A stretch of DNA of 64,000 nucleotides from Bombus terrestris (taxonomy: Eukaryota; Arthropoda; Insecta; Hymenoptera; Apidae). Both the position numbers and the translations under genes were made by a program. Positions 24,672-34,755 of the stretch are shown here, in pieces. The notes under the pieces are model-generated. The model was not told the origin of the DNA and did not search any database. It saw only the letters and a list, made by a program, of their open reading frames with translations. The stretch lies in contig NC_063282.1 in assembly GCF_910591885.1 (NCBI RefSeq), positions 2,792,001-2,856,000 of the forward strand, in the 5' to 3' direction. Position 1 is the stretch's first letter. Each line of letters begins with the position of its first letter.

Positions 24672-27634
24672 CTACGAATCCATTGCATTGGTTCTAACTT
24701 CTTCATTCGAAGAATTCAAAGTTTCACCAACTAGTAGCGCTTTAATCTCGCAATATGGTTTTCCTTTTGTTTCCGGTACCCATTTGAACACCATCAGAAA
24801 TGCCAAACCGCATGATATCGCGAAGGTCATGTAAATCGCATAGAATCCTATTTTATCGGTAATCACTCGATACAGTTTCCACACGATAAAACCAATTATA
24901 TTATCGAAAATCACAATGATGGCACCAACAAAGCCTCTTAGTTCCGTAGGAAATAACTCGCATCGGAAAACATTGGGTAACGTACCTAAACCAATTTGAA
25001 ACGCTGTTTGATATATTAGTAAGATGAATACGGGAATAGGCTCGATGGAAATGACAAACTCATGTTCAACTAAGAAAAGGTAATTTGCTAAAATAGTCGA
25101 TGCACAAAACGTCCCAAGCGTAGACAGAATCATAAGTATTCTTCTTCCATAATATTCCACTGTTACGATAGTGATACCGCCAGCTAGAATGCATAAAATG
25201 TAGAATATAATCATCATTTTGTATGGATCGCTGTTGATCGCTGCTTTGCCAAATAACACCTGCAGATACTGCATAGTGATGTAATTTCCGCTAAGTTGTT
25301 GTGCCATGGTCAAGCCGAGCATGATAAACAGAGCTTTTATGTTGCTTGGTTCTAGTATTGCTCGCAGCTTGGTTGACCAGGTATATTTATTCAAATCTAT
25401 GCCTACCTCATCTATGTAAGCCCATTCGCGTGAATCCACATTGAATTGTGTGCATAAATTGCATCCGGGTCGTGAGTGTATTTCGCATGTGGGGTCTGGG
25501 TGTGTTTCCCTTGAGGATACTCGGCGTGTTTCGCTTGTGGATGGTCGGTGTGTTTCGCTTGCGGATAGTCGGTGTGTTTCGCTTGCGGATAGTCGGTGTG
25601 TTTCGGGTGTGGATAATCGGCGTGTTTCGGGTGTGGTTGATCGCTGTGTTTCGCTTATGGATGATGGGTATATTTCGCTTGCGGATGATTGGTGTGTTTC
25701 GCTTGTTGATGGTCGGTGTGTTTCGCTTGCGGATGATCGCTGTGTTTCGCTTGAGGATAGTTGACGTGTTTCGTTTGAGGATGGTCGGTGTGTTTCGCTT
25801 GTGGATGGTCGGCGTATTTTGCTTGTGGATGATCGGTGAATTTTGCTTGTGGATGGTTGGTGTATTTCGCTTGTGGATGGTTGGTGTATTTCGCTTGTGG
25901 ATGGTTGGTGTATTTCGCTTGTGGATGGTCGGTGTGTTTCGCTTGCGGATGATCGCTGTGTTTCGCTTGAGGATAGTTGACGTGTTTCGTTTGAGGATGG
26001 TCGGTGTGTTTCGCTTGTGGATAGTCGGCGTATTTTGCTTGTGGATGATCGGTGAATTTTGATTGTGGATGGTTGGTGTATTTCGCTTGTGGATGGTCGG
26101 TGTGTTTCGCTTGCGGATGATCGCTGTGTTTCGCTTGAGGATAGTAGACGTGTTTCGTTTGAGGATGGTCGGTGTGTTTCGTTTGCGGATGGTCGGTGTG
26201 TTTCGCTTGCGGATGATCGCTGTGTTTCGCTTGAGGATAGTTGACGTGTTTCGTTTGAGGATGGTCGGTGTGTTTCGCTTGCGGGTGGTTGGCGTGTTTC
26301 GCTTGTGGATGGTCGGTGTGTTTCGCTTGCGGATGATAGCTGTGTATCGCTTGTGGATGGTCGGTGTGTTTCGCTTGCGGATGATAGCTGTGTATCGCTT
26401 GCGGGTGGTTGGTGTGTTTCGCTTATGGATGATCGCTGTGTATCGCTTGTGGATGATTGCTGTGTATCGCTTGTGGATGATCGCAGTGTATCGCTTGTGA
26501 ATGATCGCTGTGTTTCGCTTATGGATGATCGGAGTATTTTGCGTATGGATCGTCTGTATATTTGGAGTGTGGATGGTCGGTGTGTTTTGCTTGTGGGTGG
26601 TCGGTGTGTTTTGCTTGTGGGTGGTCGGTGCGTTTCGCTTGTGGATGATTGCTGTATTTCGCTTGTGGATGATTGCTGTATTTCGCTTGTGGATGGTTGG
26701 TGTGTTTCGCCTGTGGATGGTCGCTGTATTTCGCTCGTGGAGGGTAGGTATATTTCGCTTGTGAATGGTTGGTGTGAATCGCTTATGGATTCTAAGTGTA
26801 CTGAGGAGATGGATTGTAAGTGTGAATCGCTAATGGGTTGTGATGGTATATCGCTTCTGGATTGTGAGGGTGAATCGCTAATGGGTTGTGATGGTATATC
26901 GCTTCTGGATTGTGAGGGTAAATCGCTTCTGGATTGTGAGGGTAAATCGCTTCTGGATTGTGAGGCTAAATTGATTCTGGATTGTGAGGGTACTACTTGT
27001 GCACGTACAGCATCTAGTTCGATTCCCACTATGCGAGGATCTACGATGCCTCTGTAATATGCTATCGACTTGTATGCTTGCTGCATTCGACCTTTTCCCA
27101 ACAAGAAATACGGAGTTTCGGGGAAACACGTGTTCGAGAAGAGGGACATAAAGGATATTATTACAAGAACCGCAATGAGTGACTTGTACGTCATACAGAG
27201 ATGTAAGGCGCAGGTTAGCACTATCCCGTTTAAAACGTTCAGTGCAATTGCAGTAGCTATGGCGCCTCTGATGTTGCTGCTGGCGACTTCTGACACGTAC
27301 ACGGGATTTATTGTGTGGGCAATACCAACGCCTACAGCTTGAATCACCCGAGCAAGGTATATCTCTTGCACGGAAGTTGTTCTGTAGATGATGAACCAGC
27401 CTATGCTGAATATTGTGCTGCATAAAAGGAGGCAGTTTTTACGACCGTTGCGATCGACCAAATGGGCAGCCGCAAGTGAACCGATTATTGAACCAAATAC
27501 TGTCAAATAAACGATCAATGAATATTCGTCGTGTGTTAACGTTAGCGGCATGCCGTCGGTCTCGGCTATTAGATAATGAAGAAAAATCATTGTCCATCCG
27601 TTGATTGTACCGACTACGACCATGGTTAGCATTG
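24672..27634 (-). CDS. Tret1-like sugar transporter copy 1, large exon (giant octapeptide loop)
   Basis: Large 3' exon of an MFS sugar porter. The full model is complement of 24,672-27,634, 28,261-28,375 and 33,672-33,689 (1031 aa). The exon opens at TTCCAG (27,640-27,635). Visible signatures: DRNGRK after TM2, PVYVSEVA with IRG after TM4, PETPYFLLGKG after TM6, AQQLSGN in TM7, YYGRR after TM8, GLGTLPN with ELFPTELRG in TM10-11, and VPETKGK after TM12. The family carries sugars by facilitated diffusion across membranes; in insects the best known member is the trehalose carrier Tret1. Odd: the TM6-TM7 loop, normally about 60 aa, is expanded by about 505 residues of octapeptide repeats (about residues 260-764). 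This copy has the most intact N-terminal signatures. Trehalose as substrate is inference. Confidence 0.88.
25476..26990 (-). repeat. 24-bp coding minisatellite, about 63 units, in transporter copy 1
   Basis: Every unit is 24 bp, so the frame is kept. On the minus strand the consensus reads S-E-(I/T)-H-(R/Q)-P-S-T. Near the membrane-6 side the units are of the P-S-Q-S-R-S-D type, and these grade in register into the S-T-S-E-x-H type. Higher-order blocks are visible: the string GCGGATGATCGC recurs at 25,729, 25,945, 26,113 and 26,209, spacings of 216, 168 and 96 bp, all multiples of 24. The loop faces the cytoplasm in this family and is predicted to be disordered. Confidence 0.95.
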
Positions 27635-28260
27635 CTGGAATGAGAAACAGGTAATGCTATATATAGCATATGGTAATTGTAGTGCGGTTATTTTATAAAA
27701 ATACTGCGTATATTTACGCAAACTTATATTTTTAATATATGCTATTAATATATTTATAATTAATACATACCGCAGGCTATGAGTAATTGGACTCTTCGCG
27801 ATGTTAGCTGGAATGCTTTCCACTAGTTTTATTTCTTAACTATTTTATTATTAATCTGTTAATCCATTCGCATTATGTGCATTAAGTAAAACAGTACACG
27901 AAGTAAAATTTGTTAGAGACTTGCGATAAGTCTAGGTGTATTAATGTGTAATAATGTACATTTTTTCGCTATCAGATTTCTCTTAAATATATAAAAGTTC
28001 ACATTCGATTTATGATGGAATAATCAGTGAATAAAATAAAGAATCAGTGCGGTGAATATCAGAATCGAAATGTTGAATTTATCGTAATGAAGGATGGAAT
28101 AGAAATGCTACTTTAAACGATGGTATGTAAGTCATTAGAAGCGAGAAATAATTCACGAACACCACTATGAAACATCAATTCGAGGAAGGAAAGGAAATTG
28201 CAGTCTGCGTATTAAAATTACAGATAAATACCTGACGTAACATCAAGAGTGAAAACTAAC

Positions 28261-28375
28261 CGGAAGTACATGCTAGGATTTGCCGCCATTGTGATTGGGA
28301 GAAACAAGGAGCTTCCCTTCGTGGTGATAAAGCGACAGGATTTAAACCATCGTCCTGATTCAATCTCGTAGCATC
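28261..28375 (-). CDS. Transporter copy 1, exon 2 (variable N-terminal tail)
   Basis: A 115-nt exon between acceptor TTTTCCAG and donor GTTAGT. It is open from the exon-1 ATG and ends in phase 1. Its last residues include WRQILACTS; after joining the large exon, 17 residues separate RQILA from the GW pair, the spacing expected at TM1 of Tret1-type carriers (for comparison, VLAAL to YTSP in fly Tret1). Copies 2-4 have an exon of exactly 115 nt at the same place in spite of strong sequence divergence. The following intron is 626 nt. A local ATG (28,289) in another frame was considered and rejected. Confidence 0.7.
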
Positions 28376-28486
28376 CTGGAAAACAGATACCTTTGTCAAG
28401 AATAGAAATCGTAATTCTTTTCTAATCAGATAGTCTAATTAAACTTTTGAGCGAACATAAATTCCATACCGCGGAACAGATATTAA

Positions 28487-28501
28487 CACTACGTTTACGG
28501 G
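28487..28501 (+). repeat. piggyBac-like left terminal inverted repeat
   Basis: CACTACGTTTACGGG directly follows TTAA. A subterminal GTCAAATTGACGGG with palindromic core lies at 28,534-28,547. Confidence 0.85.
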
Positions 28502-28759
28502 CGTTTTTTATATACCTATTTCTACGAGGACTCGTCAAATTGACGGGTAAACGAAAATGCGTATTTTCTTTAAAAAATCGATTTATTCAAATTAAGTCTG
28601 AATTGAACAATATTAGGCTTCACGTTTAAATAAATTATTAATAAATAAAAAGTCTTTTTTTTAATTATCACGGATAACAATAACATTAACGCTATAGGGT
28701 AATCATATTTATTGAGTACATTTTTTACAAATATACTGAATTTTGTATTGCCTCTATTT

Positions 28760-29440
28760 TTTTTTGCAGTAGCCCACTTGGCAACTTTTTCGCACTTTGG
28801 ACGTTGAAAGTGGCAGAGATGAAGCGTCTGATCTTTGACAGAATATGAACTTCTTTCTGGATATTTTTCATCCAGTGCTCCCTTTACGTAGTATCCACGC
28901 GTTTATCTCTGCCAAATCTAAAATATTGAAAAAAAACTTGAAAGGGCCATCGGAAACTCCCTACTTTCACACTATATTTTTTGTACCATCTGGTCAACCA
29001 CGTCCACACCAAACTTTGTTTCATTATAAAAAGCAATGGTTTCTGGAACACGTTTATAATTGTCTTCTATTTGTATACCTGTACGTTTGGTGCTTAGAAG
29101 GAGGACTTTTACGTTAGGCTCACTTTTATACACAGTAAGCGTGCAGTTTTCTGATTTATATAAATTTGAAGAAAACAATGTCATCTTGTCCTTCTTTCTC
29201 CTGAGCATAGAGTTTCATCTTTCCCCACATGAGGTAAACCATTCAAAATATATTTTGTTTGGACGTCAACTGCAAACCAAAACTAATGCCAAATATATGA
29301 GGCATATTCGACATATATTGCGTAAACCTGAATCAGACTTTCGTTGGAAGTAATTGGTCATCAGACGTTTTCATATGGCTTGTAACAAGTCTGGCTATTG
29401 CTTGTAAATCTGTTCTATATTTCGGATATTTTCTTTTCTT
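28760..29440 (-). pseudogene. piggyBac-like transposase, C-terminal half (broken)
   Basis: Read on the minus strand in shifting frames. The first catalytic region, SDDQLLPTK, lies around 29,380. The second Asp region, AVDVQTKYILNG (about 29,270), needs a one-base frame change from the preceding sequence. Near 29,000-28,975 comes NETKFGVDVVDQM with the third catalytic Asp, followed by a stop at 28,972. The RWPFQVFFNILDLAEINAW region follows in another frame near 28,900. Frameshifts and stops make it non-functional. The N-terminal half lies beyond the nested retrotransposon. Confidence 0.8.
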
Positions 29441-31845
29441 TTTTTTTATTTACTAGTATTTTACAATCAATTCTTGCATTGAGAATTTTGAGTAATTTTC
29501 TCTGGCGTGGCGCAGTGACATGACTAATTATTTATAATAAGTTAATACTTATTAATAAATATCTAGTTGAATCTTGTGCTTAGGTCTAACGAATAGTGTT
29601 TTTTTAGCCTGCGGATCTGGTCTGACTTGTTAAGTAATTTAGTAATTAGGGGGTTTCGATGTTTGATGACTCTTTTGCTATATCTATTGCTATCTTTTGA
29701 TATTTCTTCTTTGACTGTGGGTATCTTGAGGTCACGATGTGTTGCTTTGTTGGTAACATACCAGGGTGCATTTATTAGGGATCTTAGCGTTTTCGATTGG
29801 AAGCGTTGAAGTATTTCAATGTTGGAAATAGTTGGGCTTCAATAGTTGGATTCCGTAGGTAAAGATAGGTTTTATTATGCTCTTATAGAGTGTAATTTTG
29901 TTCTGCGTGATTAGGTTGGAGTGTTGGCCAGTGAGCCAGTAGAATTTTTTAAGTTTATCCCTGAGTTGCTTAGATTTGTCTGTGATGTGTTGTTTCCATG
30001 TTAATCTCCTGTCCAGAGTCATGTCCAGGTATCTGACTGAGTCCTTGTTAGAAATTGTTATATTGTTAATGGTCACCTGAGGGTAGGTTTGTTTTCGTAG
30101 CGTGAAGGTTACATATATGGATTTGTTTTCATTAATTTTGAAGCCCCATTTATGAAACCACTTTTCCATAGAGTCGAGACATCGTTGGAGACTGGATGAA
30201 GCAATTATCGGGTCTGCGTGGGAAGCTAATAGCGCTGTGTCGTCAGCAAATGACGCTATAGTTATCTCTGTTGATATTGGTAAATCAGCAATGTATTATA
30301 GATGGAGAGCAACAGGGGTCCGAGGACACTACCTTGAGGTATGCCAGCTTCTATTGGGAATGTTGTGGTTGTGGCGTCTAAGTATTTAGCCATGAATTGT
30401 CTTTTGATTAGATAGGACTTTAGGATGGAGTAGTAGATGTGTGATAGGATTTTTTTAAGTTTGTATAGAAGCCCTTCACGCCATACTTTGTCGAATGCCT
30501 GTTGAATGTCAAGGAATACCGCTGAGCAATATTTTTTCTTTTCTAAGATTTGGCTGATATTGTGTGTTATGCGATGGATTCGCTCTATTGTAGATTGTTG
30601 CTTCCGAAAACCGAATTAATGATGTGGCAATGTTTTCAAATCCTCTAGGAGTGAAAGGAATCGATTCGTTAGCATCTTTTCGAATAGTTTTGTCAAAGTA
30701 GGTAGAAGACTAATTGGGCGATAGGAGTTAGTTTCATATATTGATTTTCCGGGTTTAGAGATGAGAGTAATCAGTGATATTTTCCAAGCCTTAGGATAGT
30801 ATTCAAGGCGAAAATTGCGTTAAAAATTGATGTGATGAGTTCCTTGATTGCTTTATTGCATATTTGGTCATGCCCCGATGCTTTCCTGGGATTTAGGCGA
30901 CGGATTAATTCTATAATTTCTATAGAAATGAAGGGTTTAATAGGAGGAGACATTTGGAAGGGAGAGTGCAGGTATTCCGTAATATCCGCGGCAATTTTGG
31001 AGGAATGAGGTTTAAATACGTTAGATAGGTGGTCAGAAAACAGGTTGGCTTTTTCTATAGGGCTACACGCCCATCCACCTCGCGGACTGCGGATTGGAGA
31101 GATTATTTGCGTAGGGCGCGTGAGTTTCCTGGAAGCCTTCCATAGTGAGTAGTTGGAGTCAGCTGTGGAGGGCAAATTGGCGAGATATTTTTGAAAACAA
31201 TCATTTTTATAGTTTTTGATGATTTTGGTTAACTTCCTAGTTGCGTTGTTTAGTTTGCGTTTGTCATCCGGTGTTCTATGGGTCTGCCATACTCTTCTTA
31301 GTCTACGTTTTTCTGCGATTTTTTTAAATACGTAATGGGGATATTCATGTTTGCTGATAGAAGTCTTAGTAGGCGTGGAGGAGCGGATAGCGTTTATTAT
31401 GCTCGTGTTTAAGTATTCCGTGGCTGTTTCGATATCTTCATTTGTTTTTAGGGAAATTAAGGCTGAAGTTGAGTGATTAAAGACTTCTCTAAAGAGCTGC
31501 CAGTTGGTGAGTTGGTTATGAATAAAGCCATTAGGTGGATTTTCGATAATTGTTGAACTAATTGATGCTATAACGGGGGAATGGTCAGAAGAGAGTTCCG
31601 CCGAGGAGTTGATTCGGACATATTTTGGCGAGATATTTTTAGTTATGAAGAAGTCAAGTAAATCAGGTATTTTGTTAGTGTCAGTGGGCCAGTATGTGGG
31701 TTCATATGTGGTGAGGTAGTTGAGATTGTTGGTGTTTATGCTATTCAAGAAATTTTTGCCTCTTACTGTGACAAGTCTGCTGCCCCATTGGGTATGTTTG
31801 GCGTTATAGTCTCCTTCAGCAATGAATCTATTGCGTTTGTAATCT
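29436..31845 (-). mobile_element. 5'-truncated jockey/R1-type non-LTR retrotransposon nested in piggyBac
   Basis: A minus-strand ORF2 remnant. It begins inside the endonuclease domain (EGDYNAKHTQWGSR, about 31,800), continues with SSDHSPVI, a linker, and the reverse-transcriptase domain with FADD active site at 30,239-30,250, then a thumb region with RLTWKQHI (about 29,990). A poly-T stretch near 29,436-29,448 fits a 3' poly-A tail on the minus strand. The 5' end lacks ORF1 and most of the endonuclease, the usual result of incomplete reverse transcription. Both ends are approximate and I could not define a target-site duplication. Confidence 0.8.
29816..31835 (-). pseudogene. Non-LTR ORF2 (endonuclease/reverse transcriptase) pseudogene
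   Basis: Two long open pieces (30,771-31,748 and beyond, with the endonuclease end, linker and RT start; and 29,816-30,169, RT thumb) are joined by about 600 bp carrying the RT core in changed frames. Recognisable core pieces are ISKPGKSIYETNSYRPISLL, AFDKVWREGL, GIPQGSVLGPLL and FADD. A frameshift near 30,780 and a stop near 30,617 (just before FGFRKQQS) break it. The frame is degenerate but readable, so the element is a modestly old insertion. Confidence 0.8.
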
Positions 31846-31854
31846 TTCGAAGGC

Positions 31855-32437
31855 TTTCAATGATCTCGCTTCATATGCGTCCCGAGCATATAGAATTCTT
31901 ACAAAACTACGTAACTCAGAAACTGTGATTGTTCGTTTTTTTCAAAACTCGATGCGTCTCGGTTTCAGTGCAATCTTTTATGTGTTCCATTATGTGTCTG
32001 TCAATTATCAATTTGAAAGCACTAGTTACACCACCCGACATAATATTTCTCTTAGCATAGCCAGTAGGTTCTGCGATATCCTTGAATATCATACGAACGG
32101 GCGTCCTACACCTAGATCTGTCTGCTTTCAGTTTTATCCACTATGTCCCCACCCATTACATTTTGGGATGTGCTTGGAATACTCGTCTTTTCATCTTCGA
32201 AGTTAAAACTAGAAAAAATACGTATTCTTTACTTGTTACGACACACTTTCAAAAAGTTTTCCTCCTCACTATCCGAAGATCCTTGTATCTCTCCACTTTC
32301 AGTGTATTCAGAACTTTCACTGTCAGCTTCGCTTTGGTCTACTTCATATTGATCTTCTTCGGAGGTATCCTCAGAACAATCTTCATTGATGTTGTAATTA
32401 TGTTCAATATCTTATTATATCTCTTGGATTTACTCAT
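31855..32437 (-). pseudogene. piggyBac-like transposase, N-terminal part (broken)
   Basis: An ATG on the minus strand at 32,437 starts a short stretch that changes frame and then shows an acidic Glu/Asp/Ser-rich segment (DTSEEDQYEVDQSEADSE, about 32,380-32,320), typical of piggyBac transposase N-termini. Further on, ELRSFVRILYARDAYEA (about 31,918-31,870) matches the conserved region that precedes the catalytic core. The retrotransposon interrupts immediately after this. Confidence 0.7.
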
Positions 32438-32787
32438 AATTGCTAGAAACGGAGGATTAATCAAAAAAAGAAAATACTGTGTCCAAATTCAATTATCCTA
32501 TTGTAACTACTTACAATAAGCGGAGACAATAATGGGAAATGTCTACAATAACTGAACTTTTGCACAATCTTTGAAAAACGGTTTGTTTATGAAATCAGTT
32601 AGTCCGTCAATTTGACGGGTTTCGTACAGATAGGTATACTACATACAGATTTAAAAAATTAGAAAGCTTACGAAAAAATAATTGTGTACATAAATCCTTT
32701 AGACGAAATGATTAATTTACGATGCAAAGTGGTTAAAATTTTTGAGATAATTCATTTCGAAGTTTGAAATCCGTGAAATTGACGGGT

Positions 32788-32802
32788 CCCGTAAACCTAG
32801 TG
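32788..32802 (-). repeat. piggyBac-like right terminal inverted repeat
   Basis: Complement of the left repeat with one mismatch. GTCAATTTGACGGG lies inside at 32,606-32,619 and AAATTGACGGG at 32,777-32,787, so the subterminal palindromic motif occurs at both ends of the element. Confidence 0.85.
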
Positions 32803-33671
32803 GCAATATGTATTTAAATATAAATATTTTTTCGAAGGAATTAAAAAATTGTCTTTTTCCTATCTTAATAGAAATACAATTTATGGTATTTCAATCAACA
32901 GCATTAAAACATGCTTAAGGTTATTTGATGTTATTATAGATAGAAGACGTACTTGAGTTCTTCACTGACGTTCGCTAAAGGTTATTTGTGCTTTTGAAAG
33001 CTTTCTTTTAAAATCATTTCTTTCGAGTGTCCTCCAAATCAATGGTAATTTGAAAGGTTTTTCTATGTTTCTTAAATATCTTTTGTAAATAATGAAATAT
33101 ATGAACATGTCGCATAGAGTATGATTCGATATTTATAAGATGTAACAGTTTTAAGCTGTAGAGCCGTATGTTTTGATGGGTCGTGACAGTTTAAGTCAGG
33201 CTGAAAAATTCAAAATTTTAAATGCTCACAATCGATTAAGACACAAGGTCAAAGATTTAAGATTATTGTGACTTTTAAATATCGAATCATATTCAAAGGT
33301 TCAGACGGTATCAAACGGATAATTTGGTATTATTGACACGATATGTTAATACATTTCATTATTTGTCAAAACTTTAAATCGAGGCGTAGGAATCAAAACT
33401 TTAAAGTTTTGGTAATACTTGCAAGTTCTATAAATCTTGAAGAACGTTCGATATAATTGTAGATTCGAAATAAATACTAATAGCTATGGATTCGTATCTC
33501 TATTTGGAAATAAAGTAATAATACTCAAATTCGCTGAAAATAGGTATCTCAAACAGACGCATTTTTTTATATTCTCGTTGAATTAGAACTTAGGATTTGT
33601 TACTCTGCGATATTTAATTTCTAGCCGTTTATTTAAAAAATATTTATTATATAATCGTATTAAATGCTTAC

Positions 33672-33689
33672 CGTTCTAAGCTGGGACAT
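33672..33689 (-). CDS. Transporter copy 1, exon 1 (start codon)
   Basis: Six codons (MSQLRT) from an ATG in a good insect context (GGCAACATG) to donor GTAAGC, phase 0. It joins exon 2 at 28,375 across a 5,296-nt intron that contains the piggyBac element. The same exon with the same donor is present in copies 2-4. An A/T-rich ATAATATAAT at 33,717-33,726 could be a TATA-type box, but the transcription start is not visible. Confidence 0.6.
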
Positions 33690-33799
33690 GTTGCCAGAAA
33701 TAAGTAATTTCACGTAATAATATAATCACAACAGATTTTCAATAATTCAATTTGTAGAATCCAGTTCACACATAATTATTTAAAAACTGCACGTAAGAT

Positions 33800-34755
33800 C
33801 ATGTGTAGTTATCTATCGCAAGAAAAGAACAACTGTAAGAAATCTTTACACTGAATATCGCGATTTAAGGATTTCGCATTGATTTGTGCGATTTACACGA
33901 CTGCCTCTACCATACTGGGTACTTCTGGAGCTACTTCCCCTTTACATACAATCGACATTATTTCAATACATAAACACTTCTAATTCTCCTTGTTACATGT
34001 TTAAACGTAACGAATCAATTTTCAATATTCCAACGTAGGAACAATAATATTTTTTGCTTATTCTATCTATAAAATATCATAATTAAAATGTTAGAATAAC
34101 CGAATACCGACGATTATATAATATATATTTCTTATAATATAAAAATTAAGATGGGCAAAAATAATTTCACAGCTTCGACTATTTGTTATTTTTGTTTCAT
34201 GTTGCTACACCCGCTACGTTGTTATCATAATCCAGCATTTCAATTATCTTTAATTTCTTGAAGTATAGCTTCCTTTATCGCGGCAATTCTTTTTCTCTTT
34301 GTTTTCGCCCCATTTCGACGTTTCCTATTGAAACCGTCGTATTTTCTACGATCTCTCACGCGTCGAAACATTTTTTCGTTTGTAATTTTCTCTGTAGGGA
34401 AATGCTTCGCAGAAATCATTTTCCCTCCTTGCATCTGCATCTTCGTACACTGAGAACACTTACATCGTATCTATAATTTCTGCGAATGTGTACAGTACTG
34501 CTCGATTCCTGCACTTGCTCCAATTATATCGAATAAGATTGCTTTCAGGCTCACGACACAAAGAATCATCCTACTCTTGTATGCAATGGTTATGAGCGAT
34601 TGGGAGTTGCATCTGAGTGATTGTGGATTTTGTTAATAGCCTCTAATGACGACATCCGCAATCACTTAGTTGCCAACCCAATAGTATCCTGCTGCGATAA
34701 CAGTCGTTTGTTTGCCTCTTGCGTTTCTTGGAAATCAGAGCGATTAAGCATCACC
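33800..34755. repeat. Duplicon block R, copy 1
   Basis: A spacer upstream of transporter copy 1, repeated at about 40,400-41,000 (truncated), 47,430-48,380 and 56,390-57,350. At 34,755 it jumps straight into block T sequence (GCATCACCGGC...), whereas the 48-kb and 57-kb copies continue into about 1.7 kb of block S. This is a deletion junction. It contains a conserved 66-codon minus-strand frame. Confidence 0.7.
34240..34440 (-). CDS. Conserved 66-codon basic ORF, copy 1 (doubtful gene)
   Basis: A short Lys/Arg-rich frame (contains FNRKRRNGAKTKRKRIAA) recurs at 47,873-48,073 and 56,837-57,037. Those two copies encode identical peptides; this one differs at several residues without breaking the frame. 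Upstream in frame is CKCSQCTK. I do not recognise a family. Recent duplication alone could keep it open, so coding status is uncertain. It lies upstream of each transporter on the same strand, so a 5' untranslated exon is another possibility. Confidence 0.25.
   Translation of the reverse strand: MQMQGGKMISAKHFPTEKITNEKMFRRVRDRRKYDGFNRKRRNGAKTKRKRIAAIKEAILQEIKDN

Larger units (their letters stand above)
28487..32802. mobile_element. piggyBac-like DNA transposon (dead), in 5' intron of copy 1
   Basis: 15-bp terminal inverted repeats lie at 28,487-28,501 (CACTACGTTTACGGG) and 32,788-32,802 (complement CACTAGGTTTACGGG), with one mismatch. The left flank is TTAA (28,483-28,486), the piggyBac target. 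The right flank is GCAA (32,803-32,806), a decayed TTAA. The homologous intron of copy 2 reads ATATTAATAAG there, which is the empty site. Removing 4,316 bp plus one TTAA from the 5,296-nt intron leaves 976 nt, matching 979, 984 and 984 nt in copies 2-4. It contains a broken minus-strand transposase gene and a nested retrotransposon. Confidence 0.88.

Noticed and set aside
24386..24706. Minus-strand ORF of about 87 codons just after each transporter (also 36,473, 43,226, 52,288 and 61,461)
   Set aside because: It overlaps or follows the stop, lacks a consistent ATG (TTG starts), and is likely 3' untranslated sequence kept similar by recent duplication.
25476..26990. CRISPR-like regular repeat spacing
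   Set aside because: Units are contiguous 24-bp coding repeats without spacers, in a eukaryotic gene.
25441..27057. Long plus-strand ORFs (107, 204, 145, 250 and 87 codons) across the copy 1 repeat
   Set aside because: They are other-frame and antisense readings of a 24-bp stop-free repeat inside the transporter gene; no independent start, domain or conservation.
27439..27669. 76-codon ORFs over the start of each large exon in another frame (also 38,326, 54,342 and 63,100)
   Set aside because: Frame shadows of the conserved transporter exon that run across its splice acceptor.
28232..28289. Alternative start: local ATG in exon 2 of copy 1 (MAANPS...), with a GTATTT donor
   Set aside because: It also gives divisible lengths, but it yields a wrong TM1 spacing and needs the odd 21-nt exon. 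The exon-1 ATG frame is open through all four complete copies and has a better context.
28447..29353. Plus-strand ORFs inside the piggyBac element
   Set aside because: Antisense shadows of the transposase remnant, which reads on the minus strand.
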